Shown here piece after piece: positions 11,533 through 22,636 of a stretch of 64,000 bases of DNA (the stretch's first letter is position 1; each line of letters begins with the position of its first letter). The position numbers and the translations under genes are program-made. The notes under the pieces were generated by a model. That model searched no databases and was not told the origin of the DNA. It saw only the letters and a program-made list of their open reading frames with translations. Source of the stretch: Brachypterus glaber (taxonomy: Eukaryota > Arthropoda > Insecta > Coleoptera > Kateretidae). Location of the stretch: the NCBI GenBank assembly GCA_958510825.1, contig OY294044.1, forward strand, positions 103,516,893 through 103,580,892, read 5' to 3'.

Positions 11533-12129
11533 AAAATCATGCGCAAGCGGAAAGTTTGTCATACAAGCCGGCAGGCGAGTATGACGGTCCCGCGAGCGCG
11601 GAATGACTATTCCATACGTGTTGTAGACTATACTTTTATACTTTTTCTTCGACTGCAAATATGAAACACTTGAACTGCGGACAAGGTTAAAAAACAATGT
11701 TTTTTTGTGACTCGACATTGTAAATGCAAAAAAACACATATTTTTAAATAAAGCAATGAATGTTATTTAATAATTTAATAATTTTATCAAATCAGTACTT
11801 AAAAAAGATTTTTATTTAATTTTAGCACATATTTACAAATTATAATACAATAATTGAAGGTTATGCCAGATTATTGTGACAGATATCAGGTTTAAATATT
11901 TAATAGTAGATGGAGCAGTTTTAATTTTTCGAACTAAATTGATAAAAAACTTGTCAAATATTAAAAAAAAACTAATAAACTTTATGTAATTTTAACGCAA
12001 AACTTTAAATTGCATTAAAACAAGAGATAACACTACATGTGCTCATTCTAACACTTGATACGGAATATTCATGCCGTATCTAGAGCTAGAATGGATTTAT
12101 TCTGTGTTTGAAAAGTGTGTGTATTTGCT
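11533..12129 (+). repeat. ~600-700-bp dispersed repeat, copy 1
   Basis: Shares long blocks with 16324-17029 (same strand) and 21378-22076 (inverted). These include GCGGAAAGTTTGTCATACAA, GACGGTCCCGCGAGCGCGGA and GAAAAGTGTGTGTATTTGCT. Near its end are nested palindromes: GATACGG...CCGTATC inside CATTCTA...TAGAATG. There is no coding frame; minus-strand frames such as 11521-11739 recur only because the repeat recurs. A hairpin near the 3' end could suggest a Helitron-like element, but no clear CTRR end or 5' TC start was found. Confidence 0.8.
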
Positions 12130-12600
12130 CAGGTTAATTTTCTCATGGGCAATATCTTACTTTACCCACTAGTACCATAAATAACTATTTTAGATCTAAA
12201 TATTTAATAGTATATTACGCACCGGAGTAAGCGAACCTAGTTTTTAGTGCACGATAGTGCACGAGGCGCAACCGATTAAAAAAAGCACTCGATGTTCCCT
12301 GAAATGGTTTCCCGTCAGGCTAACACCTAAACATCCAAAAAACGCAAAAATTATCTTAAAATTAGTTTGTCAATTTGAGGTTATGTGTTTGACTTTTACT
12401 AATTTTCTGACAAAAAATCAGCTGATTGTCACTTCCCAACCTTTGTCATAGGAAACGGGTGGGAAATAGGCGCTAACTACTAACTAGGTCACAGGAAATA
12501 GTAGTTGTCGTAATCGACTTTAGTCCTTAGTGCACGAGAATGAAGTTTTTTTGAAGACGCGAAGCGAAGTCAAAAAATTATTCAAGTGAACTAAGGACTT
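12130..12600. other. Non-coding, no gene seen
   Basis: Contains the repeated phrase AGTGCACGA near 12248, 12258 and 12530, and CCTAGTTTTTAGTGCACGAT. It may be a degraded element; nothing codes. Confidence 0.35.
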
Positions 12601-12639
12601 GTCGCAAACGAGTTACTATGTATTATTATATTATGTATA

Positions 12640-12780
12640 TTACTATGTACCTGAATTATTATTATTATAGTTTATAGAAAAACAATATTATCTTATGATA
12701 TAAGGTTTTTTATGTAAATATTGACTGTTTGTAATAGCCTTAGCTAAATAAACGTATTATTTATTTATTTATTTATTTAC
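12640..12780 (+). repeat. Probable non-LTR 3' end with (TTTA)n tail
   Basis: TGTTTGTAATAGCCTTAGCTAAATAAACG precedes about six ATTT units (12755-12780). This resembles the ends of the other non-LTR copies here. No coding part remains. Confidence 0.5.
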
Positions 12781-12977
12781 TAACAACATTTTTCGTTCGA
12801 TCTACATTCCAGACTCTTTAAAAATGTATATTTTAAAGATTTACCTTCGTTTAATTTTGACATTTCAAAATTTTATAAACGTCAAATGACTTTGATAAAT
12901 GAGTGTGCATAGTTGTCATATCATTCAAATATTCACTATGTACTCGTGCGATAGAAAAATGTCGTAACGAGAATATA

Positions 12978-13430
12978 TAGCCTGTTCCAGAACTCGCGTA
13001 CAGAAATTTGAGGGTATATTAAAAACCCTCTGGAAAATATGAAAAAAAAAAATTCAAAAAAATTAAAAAAAAATCCATCAACTTATCAGGTTTTTAGGTT
13101 ATTATATTTTGACAAAACCGACAGAGGCTATCAAATATTCTATTTTTATAGGGTCACTCCAACGGGCTGTGGTTTTTTGACATTAATAAATATTTATGTC
13201 ACATTAATCACCATGTCAACCTACAGAACATGTACTTGCAATAATTAAATTTGCTTCCATAAATACAAATTCAACTTTTAAAGGTAATTTAATATCAGCA
13301 ACAGTATTGGTCCACTTAAAGCGTTCTTATTTTTGAATTGAACGAAGATGGATTTTTTTTTTACATTTTTTTCATATTTTCCAGAGGGTTTTTAATATAC
13401 CCTCAAATTTCTGTACGCGAGTACAGGCTG
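12978..13430. mobile_element. 453-bp TA-flanked inverted-repeat element (CAGCCTG family)
   Basis: The left end reads AGCCTGTTCCAGAACTCGCG and continues into an inverted repeat of about 100 bases. The right end is the same sequence inverted but lacks six bases (TCCAGA). Both arms carry CCCTCTGGAAAATATGAAAA. TA lies at 12976-12977 and 13431-13432. The same terminus with TACAGCCTGTTCC occurs at 44044. A non-autonomous Tc1/mariner or pogo-type MITE is the best reading. Confidence 0.8.
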
Positions 13431-13622
13431 TATACTATATACAGTGTATAGTGAACATGCATTTTTGTTTATTTCGTGTACACTAGGTCTTACGAAAAAT
13501 TAATTTTTTAGATCTTAATCTCTAAAAAACTATACGAACTAGGTTTGCAGAATACGTGGATATAAACGGGATGTGGATAAAGGGAGAAGTAAACTTACTA
13601 GCATTTTAGTAATAAATTGGTA

Positions 13623-13993
13623 TTCTTATATGATAAGAAGTATTTTTGATGTCCGTAATACAATATGAAAGAAAATATTAGTGGCATATCGGACAGAAGA
13701 GAAAATTAGAAAAAAAGTCAGGTCTCAGTCTGGATTCGAACCAGAGTCCCCACGGTTTTCGGCCTGGTACTGGTACCAACTGAGCTACCGAGACGCCCGT
13801 TCGAAAACTAACTAATTGGACATACCTTCTTTTTAATTCTTCTCAAATTTGTTAGTTGTTAATTAAAGGAAAGATGGTTAAGTTTGTTAGTGGGGATAAA
13901 CTCAATATACAATGTCTTAAGAGCCCTTTTACCCCTTCACCTTCTCGGTAGCTCTGTCCGATATGCCACTAATATTTTCTTTCTTATATGATA
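13623..13993. mobile_element. Pseudo-tRNA-bearing inverted-repeat insertion
   Basis: A perfect 31-bp inverted repeat lies at 13667-13697 and 13953-13983 (each arm contains ATTAGTGGCATATCGGACAG). Thirteen-base direct repeats TTCTTATATGATA lie outside at 13623-13635 and 13981-13993, the length expected of a target duplication made by LINE machinery. A tRNA-like gene lies inside on the minus strand. This may be a tRNA-derived SINE with inverted ends, or a MITE that captured a tRNA; the two cannot be separated from one copy. Confidence 0.6.
13721..13794 (-). tRNA. tRNA-like sequence (pseudo-tRNA, GAA loop)
   Basis: Read on the minus strand, 74 bases begin GTCTCGGTAGCTCAGTTGG (A box) and end with GGTTCGAATCC (a perfect B box), then CTGAGAC plus one base. 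The 7-bp acceptor stem pairs with one G-T, and the 5-bp T stem pairs fully. The anticodon loop CCGAAAA would place GAA (Phe) at the anticodon. The anticodon stem needs a one-base bulge and the D stem does not form, so it is not a sound tRNA. Four bases after the 3' end the minus strand has TTTTTTT, a Pol III terminator. It is most likely the head of a SINE or a tRNA pseudogene. Confidence 0.6.
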
Positions 13994-14405
13994 TTTACAA
14001 ATATGGCGAAGGCGCTATCATTGAAATAAGACCCAATCCGAGTAGATTCAGGCCAAGTTGAATGCACGGATATGGCTGAAATTTGGGATACTTGTTCCTT
14101 AAATGTCCATTAAAAGATTTCTTAGAGGATTTTGCTCAAAAAAATTTTTTTCCAGAAATACAATTTATTAATTTTCGAAAAAAAATTATTTTTGTGAAAA
14201 GTTGACTTTTTTCTCGTGGTTTAACTTAAATACTATTTGATATAGCTTAAAACGGTTTTCACTATTAAAAAGGACATACTTTCCTTATACGTTACTCATA
14301 ACCTGAAATAATTTAGCTGCTGCATTAATGAGGTAAGTCTAATTAACTTTGAAGCCACATTTCTCAAAAACCACATTTTTTATTTCTTTGTAGTATATTA
14401 AAGTA

Positions 14406-15308
14406 GAGGAAAGTCGCCTAATTTCGGATACCATTTACAATGTATTCAATATTTAATACTCGGTATTACTTTTTGATATTTTTTTTATATAACCAGATAC
14501 AACTTATTATAGCGAACCATGATTTATTATAAAAGCAATTTTATTACAGTTTATTTTTTTCAAAAATCACGATTAAAAAAAATCAGCGCATTTTTGTGCA
14601 TTTGAAAAAGGGCTCCTAATTTCGGACATATCCGAAAAAAATTTTTCAAGAGTAGATCTGGATCCCATTGCTTATGTTTCTTGTTATTCCTTCACATTTA
14701 AGACGTAATTTAATCATTAAGCGATTTTCTACGAAATACTATAGGAACTATAATTTTAGATTCCCAATTTCGAATATCTTAGTATCTTAGGTAATTTTCG
14801 TTTTTTCAAAATTGTTTATCTTAGTTTGTTGTATCATTATAAAAAAAATAATTAATGGTTGGTTATCCTGAATAATAATTACCTTGCGGATATCCGAAAT
14901 TGGGAATCAAATGCACAAAAATGGTCTATCCGAAATTAGGCAACTTTCTGCTTTTTAGATTAGAAATTTGTAGAATGTTTACGTTTTCAAATTGCTTAAT
15001 TATGAATAGTGGATCAACTTAACTAACATCATAACTTACCCAAGACAGAATCACGAACTTTTATAACGATTATTTATAAAATAAACAAGCATAATAATGC
15101 AACTGAGCACAAAACTGCCATTTGCAATATAAACGATTTGTGCTGCCATTTAAAGGGGAGAAGCTCTACCGTTATCATATTACAGGACGGATTTAGTTTG
15201 ACTTTTGGCTTCACATAAAAGTAGATTTCTGTTTACCTTTGCAGACAGTATCTTAAATACACTACTATCCGAAATTTGGAAACCATCCGAAATTAGGCGC
15301 ATTTCCTC
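14406..15308 (-). mobile_element. 903-bp TA-flanked MITE, copy A2
   Basis: Inverted, nearly identical copy of 632-1534, same length, with TA at 14404-14405 and 15309-15310. Differences are scattered substitutions, so both copies moved recently relative to the decayed foldback around this one. Confidence 0.92.
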
Positions 15309-15312
15309 TACT

Positions 15313-15413
15313 AGTTTCATAACACCCGTTTTTAGCGCACGGGTACATGTCCAAAAGAGCCACCCCTGGCGAGTTTTTTAAAGTACTAGTGCGCTAAAAA
15401 CATTTGTGAAACA
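15313..15413. repeat. Imperfect hairpin around GCGCAC
   Basis: GTTTCATAACACCCGTTTTT followed by AGCGCAC at the left pairs with GTGCGCT followed by AAAAACATTTGTGAAAC at the right, with a loop of about 50 bases. Probably a small MITE or the remains of one. Confidence 0.5.
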
Positions 15414-15951
15414 AGTGCTTTATACAAATTTTTCTATTTTGCTTTAAAATTAAAAAAAAAACTTACCTTTAAATTGTGATGACTGATTTAGGGATTTTTG
15501 TTTCGGGTTGTCATTACAGTTTTCGCTATGTTTAAAATTCTAAGAACAAATAACATTTTGATATATTTTATAGTCATTTTTTCTCTTTTTCACTGCAAGT
15601 AACCAATCCACAATTTTAACATGGTAAAAAATAACCTAAACACAAAATTTTGTAAACAAATTAAACTTTAATGCGACGTTGATATGCATATGAAAGGAAA
15701 ACGTCAAGCGACAGGCTTTTGTCTGTTGCCAACCCAAAAGAAAAAAGTACAGACCTCTTATGGGCCTATAAGAACACGCAAAATGCATGTGATTATGAGC
15801 TTATAAGAGTCTCAAAATAGAAACAAATTTTTAAGATATAGGGAATATAATGTATCTAAATTGAGGTTATAAAATAAATTTAACAAAAAAAGGTTTTCTA
15901 GCGATTATTGATCTTAAATGTAGACACATTTAAGAGTATACACTGAAATTT
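15414..15951. other. Interior of foldback, no gene seen
   Basis: AT-rich sequence between the nested MITE and the right arm; no reading frame of interest. Confidence 0.4.
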
Positions 15952-16323
15952 TTAAAGAAATAAAAAAGGGTTTTTTTGAGGAATATGACTTCAAAGTTAA
16001 TTGGACTTACCTCATTATTGCACCAACAAAATAGTTTCAAGTTATTAGTAACATATAAGAAAAGTATGTCCTTTTTAAAAGTGAAAACCGTTTTAAGCTA
16101 TCTCAGTTAGTATTTAAGTTATTCCACGTGAAAGTCAACTTTTCGCAATAATAAATTTTTATTAAAGTTTAAAAAAATATATATATGTGGATTTTTTTTT
16201 TTTTTTGAGCAAAATCCTCTAAAAAATCTTCTAATGGATAGATAAGAAACAAGTACCCCAAATTTCAGCCAAATCCGTCACTATAGTGCATTCAACTTGG
16301 CCTGAATCTGCGCGGATTGGGTC

Positions 16324-17029
16324 ATAATAGTATATTCTATAACTAGTACGGAATAGACAATATTCCGCACGAGCGGAAAGTTTGTCATACAAGCCGGTAG
16401 GCGAGTATGACGGTCCCGCGAGCGCGGAATGACTATTCCATACGTGTTGTAGACTATACTTTTTCTTCGACTGCAAATATGAAACACTGTATGGCTTTAA
16501 ACTGCGAACAAGGTTAAAAACAATGTTTTTTGTGGCTTGACATTGTAAATGCAACAAAACACATATTTTTAAATAACGCAATTAATGTTATTTAATAATT
16601 TAACAAATCAGTACCTAAAAAAGATTTTTATTTAATTTTAGCACATATTTACAAAGTATAATGCAAAAATTGAAGGTTATGTCAGATTGTTGTGACAGAT
16701 ATTAGGTTTAAATATATGGAGCAGTTTTAATTTTTTGAACTAAATTGATAAAAAACCGGTCAAATATTAAGAAAAACTAATAAACTTTATGTAATTTTAA
16801 CGCAAAACTTTAAATTGCATTACATTATTCAATATTTCATGGTAAAATGTATATATTTTTGCTAATTTTGGTACAGTTTTCTTTACTTTTATAAACAAGA
16901 GATGGCACTACATGTGCTCATTCTAACACTTGATACGGAATATTCATACCGTATTTGGAGCTAGAATGGATTAATTCTGTGTTTGAAAAGTGTGTGTATT
17001 TGCTTACATTCTAAAGCAGAAGTAGAAAA
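16324..17029 (+). repeat. ~700-bp dispersed repeat, copy 2
   Basis: Fullest plus-strand copy of the family at 11533. It starts ATAATAGTATATTCTATAAC and ends CATTCTAAAGCAGAAGTAG; both ends also occur in the inverted copy at 21378-22076. The hairpin CATTCTA...TGATACGG...CCGTAT...TAGAATG lies near the end. Confidence 0.8.
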
Positions 17030-18342
17030 ATATTGTTATGTTCTGCTTTGGTACATTTTTTTTTTATTTTGGACACAAATTTTCTTTTTTCGGGGTCCGA
17101 ATTAAACTTATTATTCTCAGTTCCTCTAAAGCTACGAGGAGTATAATAATTATGAAATAATAGTTAATTTGAATTATGTTTAACTCCGTCCATTTAAAAG
17201 ATAACTCAAACTTCCCTTGTTAATTTTCAAGCCTATTTAGAAGGACGTACAAAAACTCGGGCTAAAGTTAATTAAGACTAGATTATTTTTTACCGAGCAA
17301 TGGCTCTCAGAGGAAGGATTGCTTAAATACAGAAATAACCCAGATAAAAACGAATAGTTGTAAGCGTTTCACTATAGGCCAGAATTTTTCTTGCGCGGCC
17401 AAAATTAACGGAAATCGACATGATTTTCCAAAACAGGATAAAAGCATTTGATTCAGGGATAGTTCGGGCATTAGCGTGACCCACCAAAATGTCAAGTTGA
17501 AGAATGTTGAGGTCTCACCCCTTAAATAAGTTCATTCGGGTAAGAGTATCCTCCCTGAATTTTTTTAGAATAAAAAAAAAATCTAGAGCTCGCTCATAGC
17601 CATTTTTTAAAAAGATATGTTAAATCGTTTACTTTACTAGGTTGGTTCCAAAGTAATAAACCGACTGGCCGCAGGATAAACGTAGGCAGAAGTTAATCAT
17701 AGTCACAAATGCACTTATCGCGGTTCATAAAAACGGTAAGCTTCACCGGCTTGAAATGTTTTAAATTCTATAGTATACTCCTAATAATCCTTTAATCCTG
17801 TATTCCAACCCACAGGACATATATGTAAAAGAACTAACATCCCTCCATTAAATTTCTATTTTAGGTTTCCATTGGACTGGAATACCACTTAATCTTCTAA
17901 AAGCTGGTGATCATTTTTATTTTTTATTTTCACCCTGTATAGTGTAGTGAAGTATCTAGCTACGAGTAGTCATAAATCTCAATCCTAAACTCGAAACCTT
18001 TTGATAGCAGATTTTGTATAGAAAAAGGTATCGGACTAGTGGCCTAAAAGCTATCAGTAAAAATTAGAGCAATTTGTTAAACGAAATTAGTTAAACCGCT
18101 TAAAAACACCCCAAAACTCAATAACTCAATTTAAAACTAATTGAGGTAAACAGAAAGGTGATGTTTTCGTTAAGGCTAATTACCCTTCTAACGCTTTTGT
18201 GACCACAAAGAGATGATACACACATTTTTGTATTTAACCCTAGAATGGTAACATCGGTGTCACAGACCGACGAATTCGTCTGTTGTTGATTTTAGTCATG
18301 CTATGTACCTACCTACCTTTCAGTTTCAAGTATTTTTGGGTA
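17030..18342. other. Mostly non-coding; one mariner-like end
   Basis: No gene is supported. At about 17634-17665 the sequence TTACTAGGTTGGTTCCAAAG resembles the terminal repeat of mariner elements (TTAGGTTGG...AAAGTAAT), but no matching right end or transposase was found. A minus-strand frame at 17307-17495 has no recognisable domain. Confidence 0.4.
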
Positions 18343-19124
18343 CACGGTAAAAATAAATTACATTAAATTACATAGTCCGTAAATGGTAATATGTTGCCAT
18401 AGACCGGAATGGTAAAAATTACATAGTCCGTAATGTTAATGTTTTGCATAGACCGGAACAGTAAAAATTACATAGTCCATAATGGTAATATTTTGCATAG
18501 ACCGAAACGGTAAAAATTACATAGTCCAGAATGGTAATATTTTGCATAGACTTGAAATTTGAAAAAAAAAATTAGTACTTAGAAAATGTTTGTTCCAAAT
18601 TACAAGTCTCTGTGTCAAAGCTTTTTTGAAATATCGTAGCGTAAAGTTCATTTGGTTTAATAAACCAAACGATTTGCACCCTTAATACGAGTATAAACTG
18701 CTTACATATTTCTTTAAAGATCTACAAATAAAGCATTTAAATATCGTACATAAATAATATTTACCTTTTTTTACACTTTTAACACTTTAACCTAGCAGCA
18801 TGCGTCGCTATCTCTCTAACAATAACAATATTAAACGGTCCGTCTTATGATGCGACGCCTTCTTGGTTATTGTCCAAAGCGCACGCGCGTCTTAAAATAA
18901 CATAGCCCGATATTGTAAAATCATGTAATAATATGTAAATCAATGTAAATATATTTTTTTACATTATTTTACATTCTTTCACATTCTTTTACATTCTTTT
19001 ACATTATTTTACATTCTTTTACATAAATTCATGAATTATGCATAGTCCAGAATAGTAAATTTACTATTCCGTACTATGTAAATTCATGTATTTTTATATT
19101 ATTTTACATGCAGTTTTTACAGTG
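18343..19124. mobile_element. 782-bp TA-flanked MITE with internal tandem repeats
   Basis: It starts CACGGTAAAAA and ends TTTTTACAGTG, with TA at 18341-18342 and 19125-19126. Inside the left end is a tandem array of about 50 bases per unit; the right side holds a run of ACATTCTTTT units and another ATAGTCCAGAATAG. No transposase frame was seen. Confidence 0.75.
18371..18560 (+). repeat. ~50-bp tandem array inside MITE
   Basis: CATAGTCC recurs at 18371, 18422, 18471 and 18520, each followed by TAATGGTAAT, then TTGCATAGACCGGAA and GGTAAAAATTA. A further CATAGTCC lies near 19041 at the other end of the element. Confidence 0.85.
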
Positions 19125-19258
19125 TAGGTCTTTAGTTCGGGGAAATTCGGAAAACCCCAGAAAATTTAAAAAGCTTAGAAAACGGGTAAAAATGGGACTA
19201 ATTTCGTCAAAGTCTACAATGTTAGCACAACCAGTTTACAAATATTACATACAAATAA

Positions 19259-20323
19259 CACAGCCCCACAAAAAAAAAGTCCGGATCTCTAGACCAGACA
19301 TATGTATCCTTATGTATTTTGGCCCGCTGAATCCGAATCCGAGGTCAGAAAAAGCCCTACACCCCAGGAATTGGCTCCAGAGGCCGAAAATGGCCGCTGA
19401 AAGGTGTGAAACGGGAATTCCGGCATGACGGATGCTCAGGGCAGGTTGAGATTGCATTCTCAAGGCAAAGTCGAGTTAGTGGGTAACCGAGCTTAGATCC
19501 GACAGGCATCGCGGCCCCTGAGGCCGGAAAATTGGCCCCTGGGGGCCGAAAAATCGAGATTTTCACGTCGGGATAGCAGCACTTCGATTTTCTTGTAACT
19601 TCAAACTGCAGCAACGTAAAGAGGCTGGAACCTCTTCCAGGCCCATTGAAATTCACACCCAGGGTCCGAAAAACAGGCCCTCAGGGCGGGAAAATCAAGA
19701 TTTCCACGTCGTCATCACGGCACTCAAATTTCTATGGACTCTCGATTTCCGGCCCTTCAGGCCCATTTTCTGGGCCTCGGGCATACATTCCAATGAGCCA
19801 CGAATTGTTCCAACATCGTCAGTGTTTCCTGAGTTTGAAAGTCCATAGAAACGTCAATGCCGTGATGACGACGTGGAAATCTTGATTTTCCTGCCCTGAG
19901 GGCCCATTTTCCGGACCCTGGGCGTGAATTTCAATGGGCCTGGAAGAGGTTCCAGCCTCTTTACGTAGCTGCTGTTTGAAGTTTCAAGAAAATCCAAGTA
20001 CTGCGATCCCGACGTGAAAATCTCGATTTTTCGGGCCCCAAGGGCCCATTTTCCGGCCTCAAGGGCCGCGATGCCTGTCGGATCTAACCACCGTTAGCCA
20101 CTAATTCGACTTTGCCTTGAGAATGCAATCTCAACCTGCCCTGAGCATCCGTCATGCCGGAATTCCCGTTTCACACCTTTCAGCGGCCATTTTTGGCCTC
20201 TGGGGCCAATTCCTGGGGTGTAGGGCTTTTCTGACCTCGGATTCGGATTCAGCGGGCAAAAATACATAAGGATACACATGTCTGGTCTAGAGATCCAGAC
20301 TTTTTTTTTTTTGTGGGGCTGTG
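19259..20323. mobile_element. GC-rich ~1.07-kb foldback (near-perfect palindrome)
   Basis: Arms 19259-19740 and 19840-20323 are reverse complements with roughly one difference in 15 bases by eye, separated by 99 bases. The outer ends read CACAGCCCCAC inward. The element is far richer in G and C than everything around it and repeats motifs such as GGCCGGAAAAT, GGCCCTCAGGGC and GATTTCCACGTCG within each arm. No protein is evident; frames across it (for example 19108-19428) are mirrored in the other arm. Possible natures are a foldback transposon or a hairpin-RNA locus. Confidence 0.9.
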
Positions 20324-20414
20324 TAATCTATTTACCTGTTAGTCCAGTCAAATAATACATGTAAATTGCAATAAATGTACACGGGATGATATTTTAAAGG
20401 GTAGTAGTGGATGG

Positions 20415-21159
20415 TAACAGAACAATCCTGTTATTTTTCACCGGGTGAAAAGGGGTGTCCGCTATCTTGAATTTTAGGGGTGAATTGTTTAATATGCATT
20501 TTACGAAAAAAATGCATATAACCAATTTTATTAATTAGGAAATTTCCAACAATTTTTGTTTGGATAATTTTTTTAATATATCAAAAACTATCGAATTAAT
20601 TTAAAAATAGCCATGTTAGAGGTGAAATTGTTTTTTTCCATTTTTCGGCCAAATTATTTATCGGACGATAAAAGTGGTCATGAGCAAACTTGTAGCTCTT
20701 GAAATTTTCTATAAGTTTCATATATTATTAATATTCATAGGTACTTTGGTACGGTTACAGAGGCGCAACTCGACTTTCATCGCCCACTGTAACCGTAACA
20801 AAATACTTTTTGAATGAAATGAAAATTTATAATGTATAAAACTTATAGAGAATTTCAAGAGCAACAAGTTCGCTCATGACCTCTCTCTCCGATGAATAAG
20901 TTGGCTAAAAATCGAAAAAACAGTTTTACCCCCAACATGGCCATATTTGAATATTTATAACTCGATTGTTATTAATATAATAAAAAAATTATGCAAACAA
21001 AACTTGTTGGAAATTTTTTCCTTGACACAATTTGTTATATATATTTTTATCGTTAGATGCATATTTAGCGAGATAATTCGCACTCACCTCTAAAATTTAA
21101 GATAGCGGACATCCCTTACGCAAATCACCCGGTGAGAAACTAACAGGAGTGTTCTGTTA
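20415..21159. mobile_element. 745-bp foldback element
   Basis: The left end TAACAGAACAATCCTGTTA and the right end CTAACAGGAGTGTTCTGTTA face each other. Arms of about 340 bases include CACCGGGTGA and GTCCGCTATCTTGAATTTTA. The centre has GGTTACAG...CTGTAACC. Arms are diverged, so it is older than the GC-rich palindrome just upstream. Confidence 0.85.
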
Positions 21160-21289
21160 GATTTCTTAAATTTTCCCAAATGAGAAAATTTAAGAAATCT
21201 TTGGAACTTTAATATATAGCTATTAAGTTTTATTTACGGTTGAAAGTATTTGAACAAAATTCAACCCTTTTGTATTTGTTGGGTACATA
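21160..21289. repeat. Short perfect hairpin and linker
   Basis: AGATTTCTTAAATTTT at 21160-21175 is inverted at 21186-21201 with a 10-base loop, immediately outside the foldback. The remainder is a short AT-rich linker. Confidence 0.7.
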
Positions 21290-22636
21290 CCGTGCGGTCC
21301 AAAATTCACATTCCCTCTTAACTTTTAAAATAGTTCAGACATCGACTTAAAATACACTTAGATAACTCAAACTATCTTTTTCTACGACTGCTTTAGAATG
21401 TAAGCAAATACACACACTTTTCAAACATAGAATGAATCCATTGTAGCTCTGGATACGGTATAAATATTCCGTATCAAGTGTTAGAATGAGCACATGTAGT
21501 GCCATCTCTTGTTTATAAAAGTTAAGAAAACTGTAGCAAAATTAGCAAAAATATATATATTTTACCATGAAATATTCAATAATTTAATGCAATTTAAAGT
21601 TTTGCGTTAAGGTTACATAAAGTTTATTAGTTTTTCTTAATATTTGACCAGTTTTTTACCAATTTAGTTCAAAAAATTAAAACTGCTCCATCTATTGTTA
21701 AATATTTAAACCTGATATCTGTCACAACAATCTGACATAACCTTTAATTTTTGCATTATAATTTGTAAATACGTGCTAAAATTAAATCAAAATCTTTTTT
21801 AACTACTGGTTTGAATTATTAAATAAGATTAATTGCTTTATTTAAAAATATTTGTTTTGTTGCATTTACTATGTCAAGTCACAAAAAACCTTGTCCGCAG
21901 TTTAAAGCCATACAGTGTTTCATATTTGCAGTCGAAGAAAAAGTATAGACTACAACACGTATGGAATAGTCATTCCCGCTCGCAGGACCGTCATACTCAC
22001 CTGCCGGCTAGTATGACAAACTTTCCGCTCGCGCGGAATATTGTCTATTTCATACTAGTTATAGAATATACTATTTTGCATATATTTAATATTTTTAGCT
22101 CTTAAAATGTGGGCAGTTTTTTTTAATAGAAAAGCGTCATGTGACATATCACTTTAAAGCTTAGGAAATTCTCTTTTTAACGTTATATTTTTAAATTCTT
22201 AAAAATATTTTTTGGTGGTATGGTTGAAAATGGGTATTTTCGTCAATTTTTTTTTTTTTTAATCAAACATTTTTTAAAAAATGAAGTATTTTAATTTGCA
22301 AAAACTTAAATTATACTTTTAAACCAATTTAGATTGATTAAAAAAAAATTACAAACATATCTTAAAAAATAGCATTTTTTAGCAAAAAAAAAAATGTTTA
22401 AAAAATAAAAAAATATAAAGTTAAATAAAAAAATTTATAGGGTTTAAGATGATGTGTCACACGACCCTCCTTTCCATTTAAAACATGCCCCTCATGCCCC
22501 CCTGTCCACATTTTAAGAGTTGAAAATGTCAAATATATAGTAAAAGATAGTTTGGGTTGCCTTGTTTTAAATTTGAAGTCGAAATCTCAACTGGTTCAAA
22601 AGTTAAGAGGGGGGGGGTGACTTTTGAACCGCAGAG
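21290..22636. mobile_element. TA-flanked inverted-repeat element (CCGTGCGGTCC), interrupted
   Basis: It begins CCGTGCGGTCCAAAATTCAC and ends with the inverted GTGACTTTTGAACCGCAGAG. TA lies at 21288-21289 and 22637-22638. The related element at 45712-46395 is only 684 bp. The excess is explained by the inserted copy of the dispersed repeat at 21378-22076. Both copies share GCATATACTTAATATTTT-like and AAAATGTGGACAGG blocks. No transposase is visible. Confidence 0.8.
21378..22076 (-). repeat. ~700-bp dispersed repeat, copy 3 (nested)
   Basis: Inverted relative to 11533 and 16324, and sits inside the CCGTGCGGTCC element: flanking sequence resumes at GCATATATTTAATATTTT as in the uninterrupted copy at about 45815. 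This nesting shows that the family is mobile. Confidence 0.8.

Larger units (their letters stand above)
14030..16323. mobile_element. ~2.3-kb foldback element with ~360-bp inverted arms
   Basis: The left arm (14030-14392) starts GACCCAATCCG and holds TTCAGGCCAAGTTGAATGCA. The right arm (about 15952-16323) is its diverged inverse, ending CGGATTGGGTC. The interior contains the complete 903-bp MITE copy A2, so the MITE inserted later. No transposase frame is visible. The dispersed repeat at 16324 begins immediately at the right end. Confidence 0.8.

Noticed and set aside
17307..17495. Minus-strand frame with FWWVTLMPEL
   Set aside because: Faintly like a transposase, but no DDE motif or continuing similarity was found.
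18371..18560. Regular ~50-bp repeats as a CRISPR array
   Set aside because: Units are tandem with no unique spacers and lie in a eukaryotic MITE.
19108..20279. Frames of 60-106 codons in the GC-rich palindrome
   Set aside because: Each has a mirror frame in the opposite arm, with no codon-like conservation.
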